24,258 nt of DNA. It comes from an uncultured Clostridia bacterium (lineage in GTDB: Bacteria; Bacillota; Clostridia; TANB77; CAG-508). The stretch spans positions 1-24,258 of the forward strand of contig CAKPAB010000018.1 of NCBI GenBank assembly GCA_934132805.1, given 5' to 3'. A model generated the notes under the pieces. That model was given only the letters and a program-made list of their open reading frames with translations, searched no databases and had not been told where the DNA came from. Position numbers and translations under genes: made by a program. Below are positions 16,925-23,645 of this stretch, in pieces; position 1 is the stretch's first letter, and each line of letters begins with the position of its first letter.

Positions 16925-16959
16925 TTAATGGCAGGTTATTAAAAACGACCTGCCATTAA
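16925..16959. repeat. perfect 12-bp inverted repeat
   Basis: TTAATGGCAGGT (16925-16936) and ACCTGCCATTAA (16948-16959) match perfectly around an 11-nt loop. There is no T run on either side, so it is a poor terminator by itself. It may be a REP-like palindrome or the last part of a three-hairpin transcription barrier after gyrB. Confidence 0.65.
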
Positions 16960-17059
16960 TCATAAAGCTAATAATAATCTCTACTAAAACTAATACATAT
17001 AATACTTCAACCTAATATATATTGCTATATAAATAAGCTTAATACCACACATATTAATC

Positions 17060-17383
17060 ATTCGCTCGACTATGAATACACCACAAGTAACTATATTCAT
17101 CCAAGCGTGGGACTAATAATAACCACTTCTAAATTTTTAGATATAAAAATAATCTTAGCTCGAGTATATTACATATAATTTGACCATATATTGATAGATA
17201 GAAAAAATAATATAGCCTACATACATATAATATATTCTTATCGCCGACATATAATAATATATTAAAATATTATTATATATCTTTGTTCGAATATTAATAA
17301 ATTAATAATTAAAAAATAATTTATTTAATTTATTAATATTCTTTGCTCAACTATTATTAACTTTATAATAGTATTATGTTCAG
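17060..17383. repeat. row of hairpins separated by a recurring CTTTGYTCRA-like linker
   Basis: The linker appears as ATTCGCTCGA 17060, CTTAGCTCGA 17154, CTTATCGCCGA 17238, CTTTGTTCGA 17281, CTTTGCTCAA 17341 and, shortened, ATGTTCAG 17376. Between linkers lie inverted repeats: ATGAATA/TATTCAT (17072-17100) enclosed by CGCT/AGCG, GTGG/CCAC (17107-17126), a perfect 12-bp stem at 17249-17278, a perfect 16-bp stem at 17290-17340, and CTATTAT/ATAATAG at 17351-17371. There is no gene here. The linkers are almost the only G and C in the stretch. It could be a structured RNA, a protein-binding array or decayed repeats. I do not recognise it. Confidence 0.5.
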
Positions 17384-17511
17384 AAAAATAAAAAATATAC
17401 ATTTTATAAAAAAAAATAAAATTAATTTTTTTAAAAATATAAAATTAAAAAAATAAATTATTTATTAAGAAAAAAATAAATAATTTATTTAATTAAGAAA
17501 AAAATTCAAAT

Positions 17512-17730
17512 AAATAAAAAATAAGATGATTTATTTTTTATTGAATATAATTTTATTAATTAAAATAAAATTAAAAATAAATAGAAAATAAGAATAAATT
17601 AGAAAAAAATAGAAAAAAATAGGAAAAATTAGAAAAAATGAGTTTATTATATGTGGAAAGCAATTAAATAAAATTAAATTAATTGTGGAAAAAATAATAA
17701 AAAATTAATTAATAATTAAAAATAAATTAA
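17512..17730. repeat. AT-rich spacer repeat, copy A (diverged)
   Basis: This stretch follows the same order as the two later copies: GGAAAATAA-like phrase, GAATAAATTAGAAAAAAAT, GGAAAAATTAGAAAAA, then ATGTGGAAAG at 17651 and TTGTGGAAAAA at 17683, ending ATTAATTAATAATTAAAAAT. It differs from copies at 18449 and 18945 at many scattered positions. It directly precedes the TraC-like gene, as the others precede the Rpn-tail ORF and the VirB4 gene. Confidence 0.7.
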
Positions 17731-17813
17731 AACAAATAAAAAAATATTAAAATAAAATATAAAAATAAATAATTAAAAAATTATAAAAGTCGAAATTTGT
17801 AGAAAAGTTTTTG

Positions 17814-17842
17814 TTGACAAATGAACAAAATGGGAGTAAAAT
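17814..17842 (+). promoter_or_regulatory. promoter of the TraC-like gene
   Basis: TTGACA (17814-17819), a 17-nt spacer and TAAAAT (17837-17842) make a strong sigma-A-type site. Transcription would start near 17849, only about five bases before the GGAGG ribosome-binding site at 17855. This excludes the TTG at 17811 as a start codon and makes the ATG at 17853 very unlikely, since it would lie at the extreme 5' end of the message. Confidence 0.65.
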
Positions 17843-17867
17843 TAAAAAACAAATGGAGGTGATTAAA

Positions 17868-18425
17868 ATAAAAAATATAACAGTACAACAATGGCTACCT
17901 ATAGAAGAAATACTGGAAAATGGAATTATAAAAACAAATAAAAATAAATTTATAAAAATATTAAAAATAATTCCAATCAATTATAATTTAAAATCAGATT
18001 TAGAAAAAAAGACTATTTTAAATTCATATAAAATTTTATTAAAAACATGTAATTTTGATATTCAAATTTTAATTCAAAGTAATAAAGAAGATTTAAGTCA
18101 ACATATTTTAAATATCGAAAAAAATATTCAAAAAAAAGAAAATAAATATTTAAAAGAAATTTCTGAAAATTATATTAAATTTATTCAAACACTAAATTAT
18201 TCAAGAAACTCTGCTTCAAAAGATTTTTATTTAATTATTTCAAATCAAATTTCCGAAAATTTTAATTCTATAGAAATAGTAGAAAATGATTTAAAAGAAA
18301 AATATTTTAAAATTAAAGAATGTCTTTCTAGATGTGGAAATGATGTCATTGAATTAAATAATAAAAACGAAATTTTAAAAATTTTTTATTCTTTATTAAA
18401 TACCAGAAAATTTTTAAATAATTAA
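17868..18425 (+). CDS. TraC-like/VirB4 N-terminal-domain protein, likely ATA start
   Basis: About 185 residues. QQWLPIEEILENGIIKTN, then FIKILKIIPINYNLKS and FDIQILIQSNKEDLSQHI, resembles the TraC-like domain that forms the N-terminal part of VirB4-type conjugation ATPases and is often a separate gene before virB4 in Gram-positives. There is no P-loop. The second half is helical and rich in Lys, Asn and Ile. The near-perfect ribosome-binding site GGAGGTGAT starts at 17855. Eight bases after GGAGG is ATA (17868), not ATG. The ATG at 17853 overlaps the site and is too near the predicted transcript start. If ATG is used, the protein gains five residues. It would presumably act at the cytoplasmic membrane with the VirB4 protein encoded at 19248. 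The family assignment is by motif similarity from memory. Confidence 0.6.
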   Translation: MKNITVQQWLPIEEILENGIIKTNKNKFIKILKIIPINYNLKSDLEKKTILNSYKILLKTCNFDIQILIQSNKEDLSQHILNIEKNIQKKENKYLKEISENYIKFIQTLNYSRNSASKDFYLIISNQISENFNSIEIVENDLKEKYFKIKECLSRCGNDVIELNNKNEILKIFYSLLNTRKFLNN

Positions 18426-18448
18426 TTAAAAAATATTAATAATTAAGA

Positions 18449-18664
18449 AATTTTAAAAAAATAATTATAAAAATAAAAAATAAAGGAATTTATTTTTTTA
18501 ATAATATAATTTAATTAATAAAAATAAAATTAAAATAAAACGGAAAATAAGAATAAATTAGAAAAAAATCGAAAAAAATAGGAAAAATTAGAAAAAACGA
18601 GTTAATAATATGTGGAAAATAATTAATTAAAATTAAAATAATTGTGGAAAAATAATAAAAAATT
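18449..18664. repeat. AT-rich spacer repeat, copy B
   Basis: This 216-bp stretch is repeated at 18945-19160 with the same length and only about two visible differences (A/G at 18596 and T/C near 18627). It contains TTTATTTTTTTAATAATATA, ACGGAAAATAAGAATAAATT and TGTGGAAAA at 18611 and 18643. It fills most of the 312-bp gap between the TraC-like gene and the following small ORF. No other feature is visible in that gap except the small ORF's ribosome-binding site. Confidence 0.9.
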
Positions 18665-18737
18665 ATAATAATATTAAGTTATAGTTAATAGTATTAAAAA
18701 TATTTTAATAAAAAATAAGTTTAAAGGAGAGAAAAAT

Positions 18738-18938
18738 ATGTTAGCTGTATTTGAAATGGTAGAAGAAGAAAAAATGAATAGCTATAAAAATGGAATAAAG
18801 GATGGAAAAATTGAGGGAAAGAAAATTGGAATAAAAATGATTGCAAAAAAAATGCTAAAAATGGAAATAGATAAAAATATAATAATGAAAGCAACAGGCC
18901 TTAAAGAAGAGGAAATAGAAAAATTAAAAAATAAATAA
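18738..18938 (+). CDS. 66-residue ORF resembling the C-terminal tail of Rpn/PD-(D/E)XK transposase-like proteins
   Basis: The protein has the pattern NGIKDGKIEGKKIGIKMIAK, then a short helix pair ending ATGLKEEEIEKLKN. This is how the tail of Rpn-family (PD-(D/E)XK nuclease, transposase-like) proteins usually looks: a Gly-Lys-rich stretch followed by a TGL..EEI..L motif. The nuclease core is absent, so it is either a remnant or a small protein that arose from the tail. AAAGGAG exactly eight bases before the ATG argues that it can be translated. It lies between two near-identical 216-bp spacers, separating the TraC-like and VirB4 genes. Function is unknown. Confidence 0.6.
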   Translation: MLAVFEMVEEEKMNSYKNGIKDGKIEGKKIGIKMIAKKMLKMEIDKNIIMKATGLKEEEIEKLKNK

Positions 18939-18944
18939 TAAAAT

Positions 18945-19160
18945 AATTTTAAAAAAATAATTATAAAAATAAAAAATAAAGGAATTTATTTTTTTAATAA
19001 TATAATTTAATTAATAAAAATAAAATTAAAATAAAACGGAAAATAAGAATAAATTAGAAAAAAATCGAAAAAAATAGGAAAAATTAGAAAAAGCGAGTTA
19101 ATAATATGTGGAAAATAATTAATCAAAATTAAAATAATTGTGGAAAAATAATAAAAAAAT
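18945..19160. repeat. AT-rich spacer repeat, copy C
   Basis: Near-identical direct repeat of 18449-18664 at a fixed offset of 496 bp with no insertion or deletion. It carries TGTGGAAAA at 19107 and 19139. After the repeat the sequence continues ATTAATTAATAATTAAAAAT, which matches copy A better than copy B, as if copy B were cut short. It lies upstream of the VirB4 gene. Confidence 0.9.
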
Positions 19161-19247
19161 TAATTAATAATTAAAAATAAATAAAAAATAAATTTAAAAA
19201 AGCAAATAAATATAAAAAATAAAATAAAAAAGAAAGGAGCAATAAAA

Positions 19248-21065
19248 ATTAATAAAAAAATACAAAAAAAAATAAATAATTTTATTTCAGGAATTTATTC
19301 AAAGAAAGATTCAATTTCGCCAGCATATATAAATATGCAAAATCCCAAATATTTTGAAATAGACAACTTATATTATTCATCATTAATAGTAGTCAACTAT
19401 TATAGAGAACAAAGCGATTTATTATTAAAAAATTTAATTGAAACAAATATAAATATGAACATCTCAATTTTCTATGAAAAGCAAGATAGTTATAAAACAA
19501 TAAAAGACCTAACATATCACATCGGAAACGTAGGTGTAGAACTAAAAGAGGCAAATGAAAATAGACAAGATATAGACATTGCAGCATACACATATAATGA
19601 CGCAAAATATATAAGAAAAGAAATACAAGTAAATAATGAAGAATTATATTTTTTATATATTTACATAACTCTATATGCGCAAGACATAAAAGAATTAGAA
19701 TATAATTTAAATAAAATAGAAGGAATAGCGCAAAGTAAAGGAATGCAAACAAGAAGAGGAAATTTCAGGCAAGAAGAATGTTTTTTAGCAGGACTTCCAA
19801 TTATGGAAAATAAAGAAATAATAAAAGAAGCTGCCAAAAGAAATATTTTAACAACAGGACTTTTATCAACATATCCATTTATCTCGTCAACAATTTTTGA
19901 TAAAAATGGTATTTTTATTGGAACAAATATTTATAATAATTCTTTAGTTTTTATAGACAGATATAATACAGAAAAATATAAAAATGCAAATATTTGCATT
20001 TTTGGAACTAGTGGAGCTGGAAAATCTTTTTATACAAAATTATTAATTTTAAGATATAAATTATTAGGAATAAAACAATATATAATAGATCCAGACAGAG
20101 AATATAATAAAATTTGTGAAAAATTAAAAGGTGTTGAAATAAAATTAGGACCAACTTCTAATACATATATTAATGTATTAGAAATAAGAGAAGAAAGTAT
20201 AGAGGATGGAGAAAATGGATATCTTGCAATAAAAATTAGTAAATTAATAGGTTTTTTTAATTTAATTTTTGGAGAAATGGATGAAGAGGAAAAAGCATTA
20301 CTAGAAGAAAAATTAATAGAAGTTTATAAAGTTAAAAACATAAATTTTGATGATAAAAGTTTATATAATGAAAATGGAGAATTTAAAAATGAAAAACAAA
20401 TGCCAATATTAGAAGATTTATTTAATATTTTTGGACAAGATGAAAGAACAAAAAAATTTAAAATAAAATTAATTCCATTTGTAGAAGGATCAATGAAATT
20501 TTTTAATAATTATTCCAATATAAAATTAGACAATGAATTAATAGTTGCAGATATATATGATTTAGGAGAAGAAAATTTAAAATATGGAATGTATATTTTA
20601 ATTGATATTTTTTGGGATGCGGTGAAAAAAAATAGAAAAGAAAAAAAGGCAATTTATTTAGATGAAATTTGGAGATTAATAGGAGTGACATCGAATAAAT
20701 ATGTAGCAAGTTTTATTTATAAAATTTTTAAAACAATAAGAAAATATGGAGGAAGTGGTGTAGCAATAACACAAGATATATCTGATATATTTAGTTTGGA
20801 CAATGGGACATACGGAAGAAGTATATTAAACAACTCAAGCATAAAAACATTTTTTGCATTAGAAGAAGAGAATATAAAAATATTAGGGGAGTATGCAAAT
20901 TTATCAGAAAAAGAAAAAATAGAAATTAAATCTTTAAAAAGAGGAGAGTGCTTAATGTTTGTTGGAGATGATCATATATTAACAAAAATACAATCTTCAG
21001 AAAAAGAGAAAGAAATAATAGAAGGAGAAAAAATAAAAAATGAAAATAATTACAGCAATGAATAA
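19248..21065 (+). CDS. VirB4-family conjugation/secretion ATPase, likely ATT start
   Basis: The uninterrupted frame from the first ATG (19335) gives 576 residues with Walker A GTSGAGKS (224-231), FIDRYN and IIDPDREYNKI around it, Walker B KAIYLDEIWRLIG (438-450), and GVAITQDISDIF with the conserved glutamine. These are hallmarks of VirB4/TraC motors, which power type IV secretion from the cytoplasmic membrane. The frame is open further upstream and encodes GIYSKKDSISPAYINMQNP, the usual VirB4 lead-in (SPA...NPKY.EID..YY). The only ribosome-binding site there, AAAGGAG at 19233-19239, is eight bases before ATT (19248), which would give 605 residues. The stop overlaps the next gene by 26 bp. The canonical N-terminal domain is largely supplied by the separate gene at 17868. 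No relaxase or coupling protein gene is nearby. Confidence 0.88.
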   Translation: MNKKIQKKINNFISGIYSKKDSISPAYINMQNPKYFEIDNLYYSSLIVVNYYREQSDLLLKNLIETNINMNISIFYEKQDSYKTIKDLTYHIGNVGVELKEANENRQDIDIAAYTYNDAKYIRKEIQVNNEELYFLYIYITLYAQDIKELEYNLNKIEGIAQSKGMQTRRGNFRQEECFLAGLPIMENKEIIKEAAKRNILTTGLLSTYPFISSTIFDKNGIFIGTNIYNNSLVFIDRYNTEKYKNANICIFGTSGAGKSFYTKLLILRYKLLGIKQYIIDPDREYNKICEKLKGVEIKLGPTSNTYINVLEIREESIEDGENGYLAIKISKLIGFFNLIFGEMDEEEKALLEEKLIEVYKVKNINFDDKSLYNENGEFKNEKQMPILEDLFNIFGQDERTKKFKIKLIPFVEGSMKFFNNYSNIKLDNELIVADIYDLGEENLKYGMYILIDIFWDAVKKNRKEKKAIYLDEIWRLIGVTSNKYVASFIYKIFKTIRKYGGSGVAITQDISDIFSLDNGTYGRSILNNSSIKTFFALEEENIKILGEYANLSEKEKIEIKSLKRGECLMFVGDDHILTKIQSSEKEKEIIEGEKIKNENNYSNE

Positions 21066-22164
21066 TCCGGAATTAAATGAAGAATTAAAAAATGAAAAAA
21101 ATATGGAAATAATTTATAAAAATATTTTTTATAAAGAAGGAATTTTAGAAATTTTGGAAAATGAAATAAATATTGATTATATAATAATTAATTATAAATT
21201 ACCAGGCGAAATAAAATTAAATAATTTAATAGAAAAAATAATAGAAAAAAATGAAAAAATAAAAATAATTATTTTAATAAAAAAAGAAAATAAAAATAGT
21301 TTTTATAAATTAAAAAAAGACAAAAACAATTTAAAAAATAATATAGAAATAATAAAAGATATAAAAAATAAAAATATAATTCGAATTTTTTATGAAAATG
21401 AGATAAATTTAAATAAATTAAAAAATTATAATAATAAAAAAAACAATAAAGAAAAAAATATAAAAAATTCAGAAAATAAAATAATAATATTTTTAGGAGA
21501 ACATCAAGTTGGCAAAAGCATTACAATTACAGGCATTGCAAAAAAATTAGAAAAAGAAAATAAAAAAATACTTATAATAGAAATGAATAAAAAAGATTTA
21601 GATTTATTTTTAATTTTAAAAAACAAAAAAATAAAAAATAATAAAAATAATATAAAAATAAAAAATAAATATAAAAAAATAGATAAAAAATATTTTAATA
21701 AAAAAAATAAATTAAAAATAATTAAAAAAATAATAATTAATTTAAACAAAAATATTGATATTATTTTTTATAATAAATTAATTAATATAAAAATAATAAA
21801 AAAATTAAAAAAATATTATAATTATATTTTTATAGAAATTAATTCAGAAAAAAATAAATTAAAAAATAAAAAAATAATAGAAAATATTAATGAAAAAATA
21901 TTAATAATAAATCCTAATTTATTAGGAATAAAAAATAGTAAAAAAATAATTGAAAAAAATAAAATAAATAATTATAAAATAATAATAAATAATAATAATA
22001 TTTATTCGATTGACGAAAATATTATAAAAAATATTTTTAATAAAAAAATAATTGCAAAAATTAATTATGAAAAAATATACGAAAATATAATAAATAATAA
22101 TTTTAATATTTCCAAAAATAATGAAAAAGAAATATTAAAATTATTTGAAAAAATAAAAATATAA
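21040..22164 (+). CDS. CpaE/TadZ-like protein: receiver-like domain plus P-loop ATPase, extremely AT-rich
   Basis: This 374-residue protein begins inside the end of the VirB4 gene. Residues 1-120 have alternating strands and helices with IDYIIINYKLPGEIKL and IKIIILI, like the atypical receiver domain of CpaE/TadZ. A low-complexity Lys/Asn linker (about 125-145) leads to a P-loop GEHQVGKS (153-160) and a MinD-like layout (KKILIIEMN, YYNYIFIEIN). The P-loop lacks the second lysine of the deviant ParA/MinD box, and the Walker A' and Walker B aspartates appear replaced (IIEMN, FIEIN), so it may bind but hydrolyse nucleotide poorly. Lys, Asn and Ile dominate its composition. AAGGAG is 12 bases before the ATG. 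Overlap with virB4 implies coupled expression. The family call is tentative. Confidence 0.55.
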   Translation: MKIITAMNNPELNEELKNEKNMEIIYKNIFYKEGILEILENEINIDYIIINYKLPGEIKLNNLIEKIIEKNEKIKIIILIKKENKNSFYKLKKDKNNLKNNIEIIKDIKNKNIIRIFYENEINLNKLKNYNNKKNNKEKNIKNSENKIIIFLGEHQVGKSITITGIAKKLEKENKKILIIEMNKKDLDLFLILKNKKIKNNKNNIKIKNKYKKIDKKYFNKKNKLKIIKKIIINLNKNIDIIFYNKLINIKIIKKLKKYYNYIFIEINSEKNKLKNKKIIENINEKILIINPNLLGIKNSKKIIEKNKINNYKIIINNNNIYSIDENIIKNIFNKKIIAKINYEKIYENIINNNFNISKNNEKEILKLFEKIKI

Positions 22165-22188
22165 AAATAAAATAAAGGAGAAATGTAT

Positions 22189-22905
22189 ATGAATAATAAT
22201 TTAAATAATTATTTAGAAATAAATAACAATATTGAACTAGAAAAAGAACAGAAAAATTTTTTAGAAACAGCATTAGGAAAAACAATAAATACAGGAATAG
22301 ATATAGGAATAAGAGCAGTATTACCAGATTACATAGAAGACCAAATAATAGATATAAAAGATAATTTAATAAAATATGGACTAAAAGATGGAATAAAAAA
22401 AAGCATAGATGATGCAATAAATCTAGGAAAAAGTGCAATTGGTATAGTAAGTGGCAATTTTGAGAATATATCACAAATGCAAGAAGCAGTAAAAAGTGGA
22501 GGAATTATAGATAATGTTTCAAGTTTATTAGATAGTGTAATAAATAGAGTACAATCAAAAGGTCTAATAAATTCAACAGTAGCACGAACAATAAAACAGG
22601 GGAAAAATTCGATATTAAATAATGTTGAGAAAAATATTGAGAATACATTTAATAATCAAATAAAAGCAATAAGTTATACAGAAAAATATATAGATAATTG
22701 GAAAAATTATTTTGAGAATAAAAATTTTGATGGAATGGAGAAAGAATATAAAAAAATAAAACAAGAAATAAAAAGCCTTGTTCCGATAGAAAAAATGATA
22801 AATGAAGCAAGGACAATTGAAAATTTACATAATTTAATAAAAAATAATGGACAAGATTTTAATTTAACACAAGAGCAAATAGAACTAGCAAAAAAGTTAC
22901 AATAG
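22189..22905 (+). CDS. helical protein of unknown function
   Basis: I do not recognise a named family. The 238-residue protein has a repetitive N-terminal linker of Asn and Leu, then a stretch rich in Gly and Ile (LGKTINTGIDIGIRAVLPDY), a helical middle with GLKDGIKKSIDDAINLGKSA and IVSGNFENISQ, and a C-terminal ARTIENLHNLIKNNGQDFNL. No signal peptide, clear membrane helix or catalytic motif is visible. Its base composition is less extreme than the gene before it, suggesting stronger constraint. AAAGGAG is eight bases before the ATG at 22189. An ATG two codons earlier is too close to that site. It is 24 nt after the CpaE-like gene, so probably co-transcribed. A broken copy of its last 20 codons lies at 23579. 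Confidence 0.75.
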   Translation: MNNNLNNYLEINNNIELEKEQKNFLETALGKTINTGIDIGIRAVLPDYIEDQIIDIKDNLIKYGLKDGIKKSIDDAINLGKSAIGIVSGNFENISQMQEAVKSGGIIDNVSSLLDSVINRVQSKGLINSTVARTIKQGKNSILNNVEKNIENTFNNQIKAISYTEKYIDNWKNYFENKNFDGMEKEYKKIKQEIKSLVPIEKMINEARTIENLHNLIKNNGQDFNLTQEQIELAKKLQ

Positions 22906-22919
22906 TTAACTCATTTTAC

Positions 22920-22970
22920 GACATAAATGTCGGCCAAGGCTTGACAAAAGCCTACATTTGTGTCTATAAT
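22920..22970 (+). promoter_or_regulatory. promoter and nested inverted-repeat operator of the abiEi-like gene
   Basis: TTGACA (22941-22946), an 18-nt spacer and TATAAT (22965-22970) match the consensus exactly. GACATAAATGT (22920-22930) and ACATTTGTGTC (22954-22964) form an inverted repeat with one mismatch that brackets the -35 and ends at the -10. Inside it AGGCTT and AAGCCT (22937-22953) form a second one. AbiEi antitoxins are known to repress their own promoters by binding inverted repeats, which fits. The predicted transcript start (near 22977) leaves only about ten bases before the start codon. Confidence 0.65.
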
Positions 22971-22986
22971 AAAAAGGGTGAAAAAA

Positions 22987-23526
22987 ATGATATATTCTTA
23001 TAAAGAATTGCTAGAGAGTGGATTGAAAAGATATCAAATAGAAAGGAAAGTTGATAATAAAGAATTATATAAAATTGAAAAAGGAATATATTCAAATGAG
23101 AAATTTCCAAGTGAATTATCAATAATAGTAAAAAAATATTCTAAAGGAATATTTACTTTAAATAGTGCTTTTTTCTATTATGAGTTAACAGATAAAATAC
23201 CAGATAACTATTATTTAGCCACAGATAGAAAATCAAGAAGCATAGAAAATAAATTAGTAAAACAAATTTTTACAAAAAAAGAATTATTAAAAATAGGTTT
23301 AACAGAAATGAAAATAGAAGATACAGAAATTAATATTTATGATAAAGAAAGATTGTTAATTGAACTTATAAGATATAAATCAAAATTATCATATGAACTA
23401 TATAAAGAAGTATTAAATAATTATAGAAAAATTAAAAACGAATTAAATTTTATTAAATTATATGGGTATGCGCAACATTTTAATAGTTCATTTATAATAA
23501 AAGCTATTGAAACGGAGGTAATGTGA
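22987..23526 (+). CDS. type IV toxin-antitoxin AbiEi-family antitoxin, apparently without its toxin
   Basis: The 179-residue protein starts with a winged-helix region (YSYKELLESGLKRYQIERKV, then ELYKIEKGIYS) and continues with FTLNSAFFYYELTDKIPDNY and IYDKERLLIELIRYKS. This matches AbiEi-type antitoxins of Firmicutes (N-terminal DNA-binding, C-terminal antitoxin domain). AbiEi normally represses its own operon and opposes AbiEii, a nucleotidyltransferase toxin encoded directly downstream. No AbiEii frame follows: 52 nt of empty sequence leads into a duplicated gene fragment. The ATG at 22987 is chosen because AAGGGTG precedes it and the -10 box overlaps the upstream extension. The gene may be a relic or may act alone as a regulator. 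Confidence 0.75.
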   Translation: MIYSYKELLESGLKRYQIERKVDNKELYKIEKGIYSNEKFPSELSIIVKKYSKGIFTLNSAFFYYELTDKIPDNYYLATDRKSRSIENKLVKQIFTKKELLKIGLTEMKIEDTEINIYDKERLLIELIRYKSKLSYELYKEVLNNYRKIKNELNFIKLYGYAQHFNSSFIIKAIETEVM

Positions 23527-23578
23527 ATATATTATAGAACTTTAAAAATATTGTTTAAGTCTAATTTTATAGAAAAAT

Positions 23579-23639
23579 ATAATGGACAAGATTTAATTTA
23601 ACACAAGAGCAAATAGAACTAGCAGAAAAACTACAATAA
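23579..23639 (+). pseudogene. broken duplicate of the 3' end of the 22189 gene
   Basis: This stretch repeats the last 20 or so codons of the gene ending at 22905 (first copy 22844-22915), from ATAATGGACAAGATTT to the ACTCATT after the stop. One T is missing in the run after GATTT, which shifts the frame, and a few other bases differ (GCAGAAAAACTACAATAA against GCAAAAAAGTTACAATAG). It has no start of its own. A second copy of the gene, or part of one, was probably here and was lost, with the abiEi-like gene now between the two ends. Confidence 0.85.
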
Positions 23640-23645
23640 AAAAAC

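Noticed and set aside
17060..17383. CRISPR array
   Set aside because: The recurring linker is only about 10 nt, varies between copies, and the spacing is irregular (36-94 nt); no cas gene is nearby.
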